Part shown: piece after piece, positions 52,591-60,848 of the stretch
Layout of the letters: each line of letters starts with the position of its first letter
How positions within the stretch are numbered: the first letter of the stretch is position 1
Origin: Fibrobacterales bacterium Fibro_02
GTDB lineage: Bacteria; Fibrobacterota; Fibrobacteria; Fibrobacterales; Fibrobacteraceae
Assembly: GCA_001603905.1 (NCBI GenBank)
Contig: LVAE01000048.1
Coordinates: 1 to 60,848, forward strand
DNA length: 60,848 nt
Direction: 5' to 3'
The notes under the pieces: generated by a model
Seen by the model: the letters and a program-made list of their open reading frames with translations, nothing else
Databases searched by the model: none
What the model was told of the DNA's origin: nothing
Position numbers and translations under genes: made by a program

Positions 52591-52660
52591 CGGGCGCTTA
52601 TTGCGGTATTGAATAATTTTCTCGCCCGTGTAAGGATATCCTGCACGGGCATTTTTTTAT
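52590..52660 (+). promoter_or_regulatory. Cysteine transcription attenuator (antiterminator and terminator)
   Basis: ACGGGCG (52590-52596) can pair with CGCCCGT (52623-52629) to make an antiterminator. The second arm is also needed for the terminator: GCCCGTG (52624-52630) with CACGGGC (52644-52650), containing an inner AGGAT/ATCCT stem and followed by seven T residues. A ribosome stalled at the double Cys codons leaves the first arm free, so transcription goes on; one that reaches the stop covers it, so the terminator forms. Confidence 0.75.
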
Positions 52661-52702
52661 GGGCTTTGGCCCGCAACTAAAAAAATTTTAGGGATTAAAA
52701 TA

Positions 52703-53545
52703 ATGGAAAGCTTAACAGCAAAATTATGCGCCTTTGCACGTGCCTGGCATTCTCTACAATCGGACCATACCGTTTTCAACGACTTTCTGGCGTTCGACCT
52801 GATGGGTCGCGAGGAGTACGAAAATGTTTCACGCCTGATTCTAAAGCGGTTTCCGCAAGAGTCGGAAAATTCGGTCGAATATTTCAACAAAAAATACTTT
52901 CTCCCGATTGTACTTTCTCGAAGCCGTTTTGCCGAAGACCGCGTAAAGCACCTCGCCCGCTCGGGAAAGATTCAATATGTGATTTGCGGTGCGGGAGTAG
53001 ACACGTTCTCATTCCGCAACAAAGACCCGAATGTCGAAGTTTTTGAACTGGATTTGCTGCCGACACAAAGCTACAAGAAAAACCGCATTCGCGAACTCAA
53101 GTGGAGTGTTTCGGAGAATGTTCATTTTGTCGCAGTCGACTTCAGCAAGGACAGCATTGTCGAAAGACTCGTCGCAAACGGCTTTGACCGCAAAAAGCCA
53201 ACGGTTATCAGTATTCTGGGCGTTTCGTATTATCTTCCGCTTTCTGTTTTCGCAGAAACGGTGCGACAGTTTTCGGGAATCGCGTCTACAGACATTTCGA
53301 TTGTATTTGATTACCTGCAAAAAGATGCCTATTCGAATTCCGTTCAAGAATTGCGAAAAATCGTTGCCGATTGCGGCGAAACCATGGCCGAAGGCTACCT
53401 GGACCGCGAGGTTTTCGAGGTGCTTGAGCGTTACGGATTCAAGGTCGACGAATTCCTTGGCGAAAATGCACTACAGCAACGATATTTTTTGACGGATAAT
53501 CTAAAACCATTTGATTCAGTGCGTTTGATTGCGGCAAAAAAGTAG
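52703..53545 (+). CDS. Leucine-carboxyl-methyltransferase-family SAM methyltransferase
   Basis: 280-residue class I methyltransferase of the LCM/PPM1 type. Typical traits: SRSRFAEDRVKHLARSGKIQYVICGAGVDTF (SAM-binding), VEVFELDLLPTQSYKK and SILGVSYYLPLSVFAE. Members often act in secondary metabolism and their substrates are mostly unknown. It is the first full gene behind the cysteine attenuator, so it should be made when cysteine is short. The ATG at 52703 has a modest AGGGA site. Confidence 0.8.
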   Translation: MESLTAKLCAFARAWHSLQSDHTVFNDFLAFDLMGREEYENVSRLILKRFPQESENSVEYFNKKYFLPIVLSRSRFAEDRVKHLARSGKIQYVICGAGVDTFSFRNKDPNVEVFELDLLPTQSYKKNRIRELKWSVSENVHFVAVDFSKDSIVERLVANGFDRKKPTVISILGVSYYLPLSVFAETVRQFSGIASTDISIVFDYLQKDAYSNSVQELRKIVADCGETMAEGYLDREVFEVLERYGFKVDEFLGENALQQRYFLTDNLKPFDSVRLIAAKK

Positions 53546-53619
53546 GCAAAACGGCATTAACGATTTGCGGAGCCTTTGTTTTTATACTATTTTTATAGGA
53601 AAGAAAAAGGACTTCATAA

Positions 53620-54165
53620 ATGCATTACTTAATTGTTCCCGGTTTGAATAATTCTGGCCCGAGCCATTGGCAGACTTTTTGGACGCGGAGCCTGCCGTGC
53701 GCGAGCCGCGTTTACCAGCATTGTTGGGATAAGCCGCAAAAAGAAGATTGGATTGCAACTCTTGACGAGGCCATTCGTCAGTTGAAAGACGACACAATTC
53801 TTGTTTCGCACAGTCTAGGCGTCGTTACGACAGCCCTTTGGCTTTTGCGTGCGCAACAACAAAAACGTCTTCCCGCAAACATCAAGGGAGCGTTCCTTGT
53901 AGCCCCAGCCGATGCTGACACGGTCGACATCATCAAGAACTTTGCTCCGATGCCTACCGAAAAAATGCCGGTACCCGTTTGCATTGTGGGTAGCGAAAAC
54001 GACCCGTACATGACACCCGAGCGCACGAAGTTCTTTGCTGAGGCGTGGGGCGCAAAGCTGTTTAACGCGGGTGCGCTGGGACACATCAATTCCGACTCGA
54101 ATCTAGGTGAATGGGAACAGGGTCGTGCATTCTTGGCAGAATTTGAGAAAGGTTTGTCGCAATAA
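53620..54165 (+). CDS. RBBP9/YdeN-family serine hydrolase
   Basis: 181-residue small alpha/beta hydrolase. The nucleophile motif is VSHSLGVV, the Asp lies in ENDPYMTP and the His in LGHINSDSNLGEW; the N-terminal VPGLNNSGPSHWQ is diagnostic. Function in bacteria is unknown. It lies between the methyltransferase and mnmA in the same direction and is probably co-transcribed. Confidence 0.85.
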   Translation: MHYLIVPGLNNSGPSHWQTFWTRSLPCASRVYQHCWDKPQKEDWIATLDEAIRQLKDDTILVSHSLGVVTTALWLLRAQQQKRLPANIKGAFLVAPADADTVDIIKNFAPMPTEKMPVPVCIVGSENDPYMTPERTKFFAEAWGAKLFNAGALGHINSDSNLGEWEQGRAFLAEFEKGLSQ

Positions 54166-54179
54166 TCGTAAGGTAAATA

Positions 54180-55265
54180 ATGAAGCGTGTGGCAGTAGGA
54201 CTTTCAGGCGGTGTAGATTCAGCACTTTCAGCGTACCTTTTGAAAAAAGAGGGTTATGAAGTAGTCGGACTCACCATGGCTACGTGGGACGGTTCGGTGA
54301 ATATGCCCGCGGTAGAAGGCCGCGAAGGCTGTTACGGTCCGAGTGAGGACAAGAATATCGAAGAAGCGAAACTGGTGGCAGATCGTCTGGGAATCCCGCA
54401 TTACGTTGTTCCCGTCGCAGGTGAATACAAAACAAAGGTGTTGGATTATTTCCGCGCCGAATACCGTGCTGGCCGAACTCCGAACCCGTGCGTGCGCTGC
54501 AATCAGTCTATCAAGTTTGGCGCATTGCATTTGGCCGCCCGCAAAATGGGAATCGAGTTTGATTATTTTGCTACCGGACATTACGCACGACTCGATTTCA
54601 AAAACGAGAATGAACCTTTTTTGTACCGCGCCTTAGATGCGGGCAAAGACCAGACTTATTTTTTGTCGAGACTTTCGGCGGAACAACTTTCGACGGTGCT
54701 TTTCCCGCTGGGCGGTATGCACAAGCAAGATGTAAAGGCGCTCGCCGCTGAAATCGGCTGGGAAGATTTTGCGACCAAGCGCGAAAGTCAAGATTTTATT
54801 GAATGTGGCGATTACTCGGTGCTATTCGAAGAATCGGACCAGGTGCCGGGTGACTTTGTCGATGTGAGCGGCAAGGTGCTGGGTAAGCACAAGGGAATCG
54901 TGAATTATACCGTGGGTCAGCGCAAGGGCTTGAATATTGGTGGGCAAAAGGAACCGCTTTTTGTGGTGGCTATTGATGCTGCCAAGAATCAAGTAGTTCT
55001 CGGGCCCCGCAGCGCTCTTTCCTGCATTCAAGTTTCTGCCATTGACTTAAACTTGATGGTCAACGAAAACTCGCCGCTGCTTAGGGGACCGCTAGACGCC
55101 CACATTCGCTTGGGCCACAAGGGATCTCCCGCAAAGATTCTTGACTTGGAGCCGGGCCGCATTCGTGTAGAGTTCGAAACGCCGCAGTTCGCTGCCGCCC
55201 CTGGCCAAGTGCTGGTGCTTTACTCTGGCGATGGTGTAGTCGCTTCGGCAATTATTGATAAATAA
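54180..55265 (+). CDS. mnmA: tRNA-specific 2-thiouridylase
   Basis: 361-residue PP-ATPase that puts sulfur on U34 of Glu/Gln/Lys tRNAs, with sulfur from cysteine via desulfurase and relay proteins. PP-loop GLSGGVDSALS (residues ~7-17), the sulfur-transfer Cys in NPCVRCNQSIKFG and the second Cys in SQDFIECGDYSVLF. The C-terminal barrel (GQRKGLNIGGQKEPLFVV) is complete. Starts 14 bp after the hydrolase gene, so it may fall under the cysteine attenuator. Confidence 0.95.
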   Translation: MKRVAVGLSGGVDSALSAYLLKKEGYEVVGLTMATWDGSVNMPAVEGREGCYGPSEDKNIEEAKLVADRLGIPHYVVPVAGEYKTKVLDYFRAEYRAGRTPNPCVRCNQSIKFGALHLAARKMGIEFDYFATGHYARLDFKNENEPFLYRALDAGKDQTYFLSRLSAEQLSTVLFPLGGMHKQDVKALAAEIGWEDFATKRESQDFIECGDYSVLFEESDQVPGDFVDVSGKVLGKHKGIVNYTVGQRKGLNIGGQKEPLFVVAIDAAKNQVVLGPRSALSCIQVSAIDLNLMVNENSPLLRGPLDAHIRLGHKGSPAKILDLEPGRIRVEFETPQFAAAPGQVLVLYSGDGVVASAIIDK

Positions 55266-55266
55266 C

Positions 55267-56172
55267 TTATTTGCAGTGTCGCAGGAGTGCGGCGATGTAA
55301 GCTTTGGCGTAGCGCGAAGGCGTTACGCCTTTTCGCATCACGTAGCCGATGGTCATTTTGTCGTGAACATCGAGGTGTCTCGCGATAATGTTTCGACCGT
55401 TGAGCTTGTGGCTGATGACGCCCGAGCAAATGGTGTAGCCATTCAAACCGATGAGCAGGTTGAAAAGCGTCGCGCGGTCGCGAACCTTGATATTGCGTGG
55501 ACAGTCGAAATCAATGGCGGTTAGGGGTTCTTCGGCGAAGTAGAACGAATTGAAATCGCCTTGTTCGTAGGTCAGGTACGGGTACGGTTTCAAGTCCTCC
55601 AGCGTGATTTTTTCTTTTCGCGCAAGTGGATTGCGTGAAGACATGAACACGTGTAAATGGGTCGCAAAGAGCGGTTCAAAGACCAAATTGTTCTTTTGAA
55701 TGAGTTTTTTGATGACTTTTTCGTTCTTGTCACTCAAATAAAGGACGCCAATTTCGCTTTTTAGCTTGGCGATATCGTCAATAATTTCGTTAGTTTGTGT
55801 CTCTCGGAGCGTAAAATCGTAGCTCGGACCGCCGAATTTTCGAATGACATCGACGAATGCGTTGACCGCAAAAGAGTAATGCTGACAGCTCACGGAGAAG
55901 ATGGTGTTGCCGCCTTTGCCACCCTTGTAGCGGTCTTCCATGAGGGTCGCTTGTTCCAAGACTTGCCTTGCGTAAGAGAGAAATTCGTCGCCCTCGTTAG
56001 TGATCGTGACGCCTTTATTGGAGCGGTTGAAGATGGTAACGCCCATTTCTTCTTCGAGCTCGTGGATGGCGGCCGTAAGGCTCGGTTGCGAGATGAATAC
56101 CCGCTTGGAAGCTTCGGTAATGTTGCGTGTGTCGGCGATAGCGATGGCGTATTTAAGTTGTTGTAAAGTCAT
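55267..56172 (-). CDS. LysR-type regulator, candidate master regulator of the sulfur box
   Basis: 301 residues: N-terminal helix-turn-helix (MTLQQLKYAIAIADTRNI and the wing QPSLTAAIHELEEEMG, residues ~1-60) and a C-terminal effector domain of two lobes. By eye it belongs to the small LysR group with CysB/CmbR/MetR-like roles, but no symbol is certain. It is convergent with mnmA and divergent from metE, whose promoter holds box 9. ATAACCAGTTAT (56184-56195) before its own ATG may serve autoregulation. LysR proteins bind paired sites upstream of -35, matching the box geometry. Confidence 0.88.
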   Translation of the reverse strand: MTLQQLKYAIAIADTRNITEASKRVFISQPSLTAAIHELEEEMGVTIFNRSNKGVTITNEGDEFLSYARQVLEQATLMEDRYKGGKGGNTIFSVSCQHYSFAVNAFVDVIRKFGGPSYDFTLRETQTNEIIDDIAKLKSEIGVLYLSDKNEKVIKKLIQKNNLVFEPLFATHLHVFMSSRNPLARKEKITLEDLKPYPYLTYEQGDFNSFYFAEEPLTAIDFDCPRNIKVRDRATLFNLLIGLNGYTICSGVISHKLNGRNIIARHLDVHDKMTIGYVMRKGVTPSRYAKAYIAALLRHCK

Positions 56173-56214
56173 AGTCTTTCTTTATAACCAGTTATCAGAT
56201 TTGTCACATTATCA

Positions 56215-56284
56215 CCATAGAAAAAATCTATGGTGAATGCATAAAAAATAGTATTTTACCGATGATGAAAAAGGAGATATATTT
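56215..56284 (+). promoter_or_regulatory. Sulfur box 9 and metE promoter
   Basis: The dyad CCATAG-AAAAAAT-CTATGG (56215-56233) is perfect; GCATAA follows, GTATTTTAC starts at 56251 (36 nt after the dyad start) and GATATATTT lies at 56276-56284 after 16 nt. This copy lies beside the LysR gene. Confidence 0.8.
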
Positions 56285-56328
56285 GGCGGCGTAATCGAAA
56301 AACAAACAAAAAAGGTAGGTAAAACACT

Positions 56329-58596
56329 ATGAGCAATAAAAAAACATCTGTAATCGGTTTCCCGCGCATTGGTAAGGCCCGTGAACTCAAGTTTGCAAGC
56401 GAAAAGTTCTTCAAGGGCGAGATCTCCGAAGCGGAGCTCCAGAACGTCGCCGCCGACATCCGTCAGTACGGTTGGGCAAAGCAGAAGGCAGCCGGTATCG
56501 ACTTTATTCCTTCGAACGATTTCTCGTTCTACGACAACATGCTCGATACGGCGTTCTTGTTCGGCATTGTTCCAGAACGTTACAAGAAACTCGAGCTTAG
56601 CGATCTCGAAAAGTATTTCGCCGCGGCCCACGGTTACCAGGGTGAAAAGGGCGACGTGAAGGCTCTCCCCATGAAGAAGTGGTTCAACACGAACTACCAC
56701 TACATTGTTCCCGAAATTGACGACGCCTCCGAATTCAAAGTAGAAGGTTCCAAGCCGGTGCAGGAATTCAACGAGGCAAAGGCTGCAGGAATTCAGACGG
56801 TGCCGACTCTGATTGGCGCATACACCTTCCTCCGCCTCGCCCGCTACAACGGCAACAAGAAAGCCAAGGACTTCGCTGCAGCAGCCGTCGACGCCTACGC
56901 GAAGGTTGCCGAACAGCTCGCCGCTGCCGGTGCCGAATGGATCAGCTTTGCCGAACCCGCTTTGGTGTTTGACGTGACCGCCGAAGAAAAGGAACTTTTC
57001 AAGTCTATTTATGTGGAACTTATCAAGAAGGTGCGTGCCGCAGGCCTCAAGATAGCCTTGCAGACTTACTTTGGCGATATCCGCGACGTGTACCAGGATG
57101 TGGTTGCTCTCGGATTCGATGCCATCGGTCTCGATTTTGTAGAAGGCCTCAAATCGCTGGAACTTGTCAAGTCCGGTTTCCCGAAAAATACGCTCTTGCT
57201 CGCGGGTGTCGTGAACGGCAAGAATATCTGGCGTGCCGATTACGCACAGAAGAACGCCTTGCTCGCTGAAATCGAAGAGGCTGTCGGTGCCGAAAATGTT
57301 GTGGTCGGAACTTCTTGCTCGCTGTTGCATGTGCCGTACACGGTCGCTGCCGAACAGAAACTCCCCGCCGAGACGCTCCGTCACTTTGCCTTCGCCGAAG
57401 AAAAGCTTGTGGAACTTGCTGAACTCGCTAGCGCTGATGCTGCAGCACTCGCAGCGAACAAGGCTCTGTTCGCAACTCCTCGCGTGCAGGCGAATGCCAA
57501 GGTTCAGGCAGAACTTGCCGCCCTTACGCCCGCTGATTTCGAACGCAAGCCGAGCCGCCTTGAACGCCGCGAAGTGCAGAAGACTGAATTCAAGCTGCCC
57601 GCGTTCCCCACGACCACAATCGGATCTTTCCCGCAGACCGCTGAAGTCCGCGCGAACCGCGCCGCATTCCGCAAAGGTGAAATTTCCAAGGAACAGTACG
57701 TGGAATTCAACCGCAAAAAAATTGCCGAATGCATCAAGCTGCAAGAAGAAATCGGCCTCGACGTGATTGTGCACGGCGAATTCGAACGCAACGACATGGT
57801 GGAATATTTCGGCACGAAGATTGACGGATTTATTTTTACGCAGAATGCCTGGGTGCAGAGCTATGGCACTCGCTGCGTGAAGCCGCCTGTAGTTTGGGGA
57901 GACGTAAGCCGTAGCGCTCCGATTACCGTCGAATGGTCCGTATACGCACAGAGCTGCACCAAGAAACCGGTGAAGGGCATGCTCACGGGCCCGGTGACGA
58001 TTCTCAACTGGTCCTTCCCGCGTGAAGATGTCTCGCTGAAGGTGCAGGCACAGGAAATCGGCTTTGCCATCCGCGACGAAGTTTTGGACCTCGAAAAGAA
58101 CGGCATTCGCATTATCCAGATTGACGAAGCCGCTCTCCGCGAAAAGCTCCCGCTCCGCAAGAGTGACTGGCACAAGGAATACCTCGACTGGGCCATTCCG
58201 GCATTCCGCCTGGTGCACGCCAAGGTCAAGCCCGAAACGCAGATCCACACGCACATGTGCTATAGCGAATTCAACGACATCGTGCGCGACATTGATAACA
58301 TGGATGCCGATGTGATCACGTTCGAAGCGAGCCGTTCTGACCTCAAGCTGCTTGACGCGCTGAATGAAGCCAAGTTCGAAACGCAGGTGGGTCCGGGCGT
58401 GTACGACATTCACTCTCCGCGCGTTCCCTCGGAACAGGAAATTGTGGACGCACTCCACAAGATTATCGCGAAGGTCCCGCAGCAGAACGTGTGGGTGAAC
58501 CCTGATTGCGGCCTCAAGACTCGTGGCGAAACCGAAACGACGGCAAGCCTCAAGAACCTCGTGGCAGCAGCCAAGAAACTCCGCGATGAAAAATAA
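56329..58596 (+). CDS. metE: Cobalamin-independent methionine synthase
   Basis: 755-residue zinc enzyme that methylates homocysteine from methyltetrahydrofolate. Family text: [25 protein letters not shown] start, the linker [45 protein letters not shown], zinc ligands in HTHMCYSEF and [13 protein letters not shown]. Both barrels are complete. GGTAGG lies before the ATG. Divergent from the LysR gene, as metE is from metR in enterobacteria. Confidence 0.97.
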   Translation: MSNKKTSVIGFPRIGKARELKFASEKFFKGEISEAELQNVAADIRQYGWAKQKAAGIDFIPSNDFSFYDNMLDTAFLFGIVPERYKKLELSDLEKYFAAAHGYQGEKGDVKALPMKKWFNTNYHYIVPEIDDASEFKVEGSKPVQEFNEAKAAGIQTVPTLIGAYTFLRLARYNGNKKAKDFAAAAVDAYAKVAEQLAAAGAEWISFAEPALVFDVTAEEKELFKSIYVELIKKVRAAGLKIALQTYFGDIRDVYQDVVALGFDAIGLDFVEGLKSLELVKSGFPKNTLLLAGVVNGKNIWRADYAQKNALLAEIEEAVGAENVVVGTSCSLLHVPYTVAAEQKLPAETLRHFAFAEEKLVELAELASADAAALAANKALFATPRVQANAKVQAELAALTPADFERKPSRLERREVQKTEFKLPAFPTTTIGSFPQTAEVRANRAAFRKGEISKEQYVEFNRKKIAECIKLQEEIGLDVIVHGEFERNDMVEYFGTKIDGFIFTQNAWVQSYGTRCVKPPVVWGDVSRSAPITVEWSVYAQSCTKKPVKGMLTGPVTILNWSFPREDVSLKVQAQEIGFAIRDEVLDLEKNGIRIIQIDEAALREKLPLRKSDWHKEYLDWAIPAFRLVHAKVKPETQIHTHMCYSEFNDIVRDIDNMDADVITFEASRSDLKLLDALNEAKFETQVGPGVYDIHSPRVPSEQEIVDALHKIIAKVPQQNVWVNPDCGLKTRGETETTASLKNLVAAAKKLRDEK

Positions 58597-58641
58597 AGTT
58601 TTCCATCCATTTGATGAAAAACACACTTTAAAGCTCTGTTC

Positions 58642-58677
58642 TTGAATTCTAGGGACTAATAAATTATATTAGTCCCT
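58642..58677 (+). promoter_or_regulatory. Cellulase promoter inside a perfect inverted repeat, probably leaderless
   Basis: TTGAAT (58642-58647), a 17-nt spacer and TATATT (58665-58670) form a promoter. AGGGACTAAT (58651-58660) and ATTAGTCCCT (58668-58677) are perfect 10-bp arms covering spacer and -10, ending at the base before the ATG. Transcription would start at or near the ATG. Confidence 0.6.
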
Positions 58678-60792
58678 ATGAATACCATTTGCAAACTATT
58701 CCCTTTCGCGCTTGCGGCATCCGCTTTTGCCACAAACGCGTTTTTCTATAACCAGGCTGGCTACGATTCCGACAAGCCCGTCTCTATCGTAGTGCAAAGT
58801 TCCGACAATCTCGAAGGCACGGAATGGACGCTCTTTTTCGCCACCGATGGCGGCACAACTGGAGCAACCGTCAAGAGCGGAACTTTCGGCAAAGGCGAAA
58901 ATCCGGACAGCTGGTCTACTAATGGAAAATTCTACACCATTGATTTAGGAAGTTCCCTGAAGGCAGGCAAATACAGTGTTGCCGTAGCCGCAGGCAGCCC
59001 CTCAACCTCCGACATAATCACCATCGCCGACAAGGCTCTCGCCACAAGCACTCTCGGCTTGGTCATGGACTACTTCTACAACGACCGCGCCGACAAGTCC
59101 CCCGTTGTCGGGTGGGACCAGAAGGTAACCGTATATGGTAGTAGTCCGACAACCACTCGCGACGTGCGCGGCGGTTGGTACGATGCAAGTGGCGATGTCA
59201 GCAAATACCTTTCCCACCTTTCCTACGCCAATTACCTGAATCCGCAACAGATTCCCCTGACGGTATGGTCGCTCGCCTTCGCTGCCGAACGAATCCCGAC
59301 ATTGCTCGCCTCGACAACTACCCAGGCGACCGCGACCGAAGAAGCCCTCTATGGAGCGGACTTCCTGGTACGCATGCTCGACGAGCAGGGCTTCTTCTAC
59401 ATGACCGTATTCGACAACTGGGGTAGCGGCAGCCGCTATCTGTGCGCCTTCAGCGGCGAAAAAGGAACCAAAAGTGCCAACTACCAGACTGCCTTCCGCG
59501 AAGGTGGCGGCATGGCCATCGCAGCTCTTGCCCGTGTATCAAAATTCATCTCTGGCGCCCCAAGTGTAGACGGGAAGGCTTCCACAAACATCTACCTTGA
59601 AGCAGCCGAAAAGGCCTATGCTCATTTGTCCGAAAAACAGAGCATCGGCGGCGCATGCGCCTACTGCGACGACGGCAAGGAAAACATCATCGACGACTAC
59701 ACCGCGCTCCTCGCCGCCACGGAACTTTACGTCGCCACTCAAAATACAGCTTACCTGAACGACGCCCGTGTCCGTGCCCAGCATCTTGCAGACCGCATCA
59801 GTGCAGATGGCTATTTCTGGAGCGACGATGCCAAGAAGCGCCCCTACTGGCACGCCAGCGATGCGGGCCTTCCGCTGTTCGCCCTCGTACGCTACGCCGA
59901 AGTCGAAGCCCCCATCTCGATGGATGACTGGGGTTGCACCACCTCCTTAACCGGCACTTGCGCCCATCCGTACTTAACACCGGTCCTGGACGCCATCCAA
60001 AAGCACTACAACTGGCTTATCAATGTCACCAACAGTGTCGAAAACCCCTTCGGTTACGCCCGCCAGACTTATCTAACGCAGAACAAAATCAAGGATGGTT
60101 TCTTTATTCCGCACGACAACGAAAGCAACTACTGGTGGCAGGGCGAAGATGCCCGACTGGCAAGCCTCTCTGCAGCGACCATCTACACCTACAACACGCT
60201 GAACCTCAAGAACAGCACGGACGTAAACAAGTACGCGACCGATCAGCTTGACTGGATCCTGGGCAAGAACCCCTACGGAGTCTGCATGATGAACGGAATC
60301 GGAAAAAAGAATCCTGACAAATACGACGGCACCTCCGATTACGACGCCACCCTCAAGGGCGGTATCGCGAACGGCATCAGCGGAAAGGGCATTGACGGTT
60401 CTGGAATCGTCTGGGACAACGTCGCCGCAGCAGGATTCCCTGCCGACGAACCTTGGAACAACTGGCGCTGGATTGAACAGTGGCTCCCCCACAGCACCTG
60501 GTACCTGATGGCACTCGCCACCCGCTACGATGAAAAGGCAGCGCCGCTTCCCCTCCCTGCAGCCATTCCGAACGCAAGAATCGCCGCCCCCGCCATGGAC
60601 ATCCATCTGCAGGGGCGCACCCTCTCGGTTAACGCAGCGGGCAACGCCAAGGTGCGCGTGATGCGCCTCGACGGAACAGTAGTCGCGACCGCCTCCTTAA
60701 GTTCTGGCCGCGCGGTGCTCAACCTCGACAAGGTTCAGAGCGGAATCTACCTGGTAAAGGTCGACGGCCTCGGGGCAAAGAAAATCGGGTAG
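58678..60792 (+). CDS. Glycoside hydrolase family 9 endoglucanase with sorting-type C-terminus
   Basis: 704-residue secreted cellulase. Signal peptide to about residue 20; residues ~21-118 form the N-terminal Ig-like domain (AFFYNQAGYDSDKPVSIVVQ); ~125-620 the (alpha/alpha)6 GH9 barrel with GGWYDASGDVSKY (Asp169, Asp173) and proton donor Glu600 in WRWIEQWLP; also YWHASDAGLP and ILGKNPYGVCMM. The last ~70 residues (LSVNAAGNAKVRVMRLDG, ending SGIYLVKVDGLGAKKIG) resemble the C-terminal sorting domains of Fibrobacter secreted enzymes. No conventional ribosome site stands before the ATG. Unrelated to sulfur, and it supports the host assignment. Confidence 0.92.
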   Translation: MNTICKLFPFALAASAFATNAFFYNQAGYDSDKPVSIVVQSSDNLEGTEWTLFFATDGGTTGATVKSGTFGKGENPDSWSTNGKFYTIDLGSSLKAGKYSVAVAAGSPSTSDIITIADKALATSTLGLVMDYFYNDRADKSPVVGWDQKVTVYGSSPTTTRDVRGGWYDASGDVSKYLSHLSYANYLNPQQIPLTVWSLAFAAERIPTLLASTTTQATATEEALYGADFLVRMLDEQGFFYMTVFDNWGSGSRYLCAFSGEKGTKSANYQTAFREGGGMAIAALARVSKFISGAPSVDGKASTNIYLEAAEKAYAHLSEKQSIGGACAYCDDGKENIIDDYTALLAATELYVATQNTAYLNDARVRAQHLADRISADGYFWSDDAKKRPYWHASDAGLPLFALVRYAEVEAPISMDDWGCTTSLTGTCAHPYLTPVLDAIQKHYNWLINVTNSVENPFGYARQTYLTQNKIKDGFFIPHDNESNYWWQGEDARLASLSAATIYTYNTLNLKNSTDVNKYATDQLDWILGKNPYGVCMMNGIGKKNPDKYDGTSDYDATLKGGIANGISGKGIDGSGIVWDNVAAAGFPADEPWNNWRWIEQWLPHSTWYLMALATRYDEKAAPLPLPAAIPNARIAAPAMDIHLQGRTLSVNAAGNAKVRVMRLDGTVVATASLSSGRAVLNLDKVQSGIYLVKVDGLGAKKIG

Positions 60793-60848
60793 TGTCAAGG
60801 GTTTTTCGCAAAAATAGTTTGTTCCAACATCAGATCTAGGCTACATTT
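60793..60848. other. Window end, no feature
   Basis: The last 56 bp after the cellulase stop show no gene, hairpin or repeat that I can support. Confidence 0.6.

Noticed and set aside
52590..52702. T-box riboswitch for tRNA-Cys
   Set aside because: No T-box sequence (TGG near the antiterminator) or specifier stem; the translated Cys leader explains the structure better.
56212..58626. 804-codon open frame on the minus strand opposite metE
   Set aside because: metE is an unmistakable, full-length conserved protein on the plus strand; the opposite frame has odd composition and no recognisable motif. It is a by-product of metE codon use.

Overview
The window looks like chromosomal DNA of an anaerobic Fibrobacter-type bacterium (phylum Fibrobacterota). 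The clues are the closing family-9 cellulase with a C-terminal sorting-type domain, the moderate GC content, the outer-membrane porins and the oxygen-sensitive enzymes. This assignment is inference from gene content. The window starts exactly on the inverted repeat of an IS3-family element, so the contig probably broke on a repeated IS.

Almost everything between 1.4 and 58.6 kb concerns sulfur. From left to right: an ABC permease/ATPase pair; a porin; an operon metY - sulfite reductase - aprA - aprB - cysD - cysN that takes sulfate to sulfide through a dissimilatory-type APS reductase; the sulfate importer sbp-cysT-cysW-cysA; a protein-thiocarboxylate operon (TusA-like, ThiS-like carrier, E1-like enzyme, JAMM peptidase); a family 2A encapsulin operon (shell, cysteine desulfurase cargo with long disordered N-terminus, cysE); a carrier-E1-rhodanese fusion with a second JAMM peptidase; a DUF4418-FtsX-LolD-type transporter; a second metY with a substrate-binding lipoprotein; metK; a methionine-S-methyltransferase-like enzyme with a DMSP-lyase-family cupin. 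A short vitamin/housekeeping stretch follows (pdxR/pdxST, pabBC, bioB, a C-S lyase, a rhodanese-TusA-DsrE fusion, a RelA-domain protein, an HD protein). After that come a sulfonate-type ABC transporter with porin, a nitrogenase-like HDK set with divergent nifB-nifX, a methyltransferase/hydrolase/mnmA operon, a LysR regulator divergent from metE, and the cellulase.

Three regulatory layers can be read directly. (1) Nine promoters carry the same box in identical register: a TTATA-type dyad, GTATTGGAC exactly 36 nt after its start, 16 nt, then TCTATATTT. One of them is metE, next to the LysR gene, which is therefore the best candidate regulator. (2) Three promoters (encapsulin operon, a Cys leader peptide, a His-rich membrane protein) share a palindrome CCTA-N9-TAGG between -35 and -10. 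(3) A 15-residue leader peptide MNFHFARFCCSSDRC precedes mutually exclusive antiterminator and terminator hairpins, i.e. a cysteine attenuator.

The combined reading (inference) is a sulfur-starvation island. Sulfate is imported and reduced to sulfide, delivered on thiocarboxylate carriers to MetY, and a cysteine desulfurase is packed in a protein shell. The nitrogenase-like enzyme, which lacks NifE/NifN and has changed active-site residues, probably cleaves C-S bonds of organic sulfur compounds such as dimethyl sulfide, giving methanethiol for MetY. The methyltransferase-cupin pair may make or cleave sulfonium compounds feeding that step.
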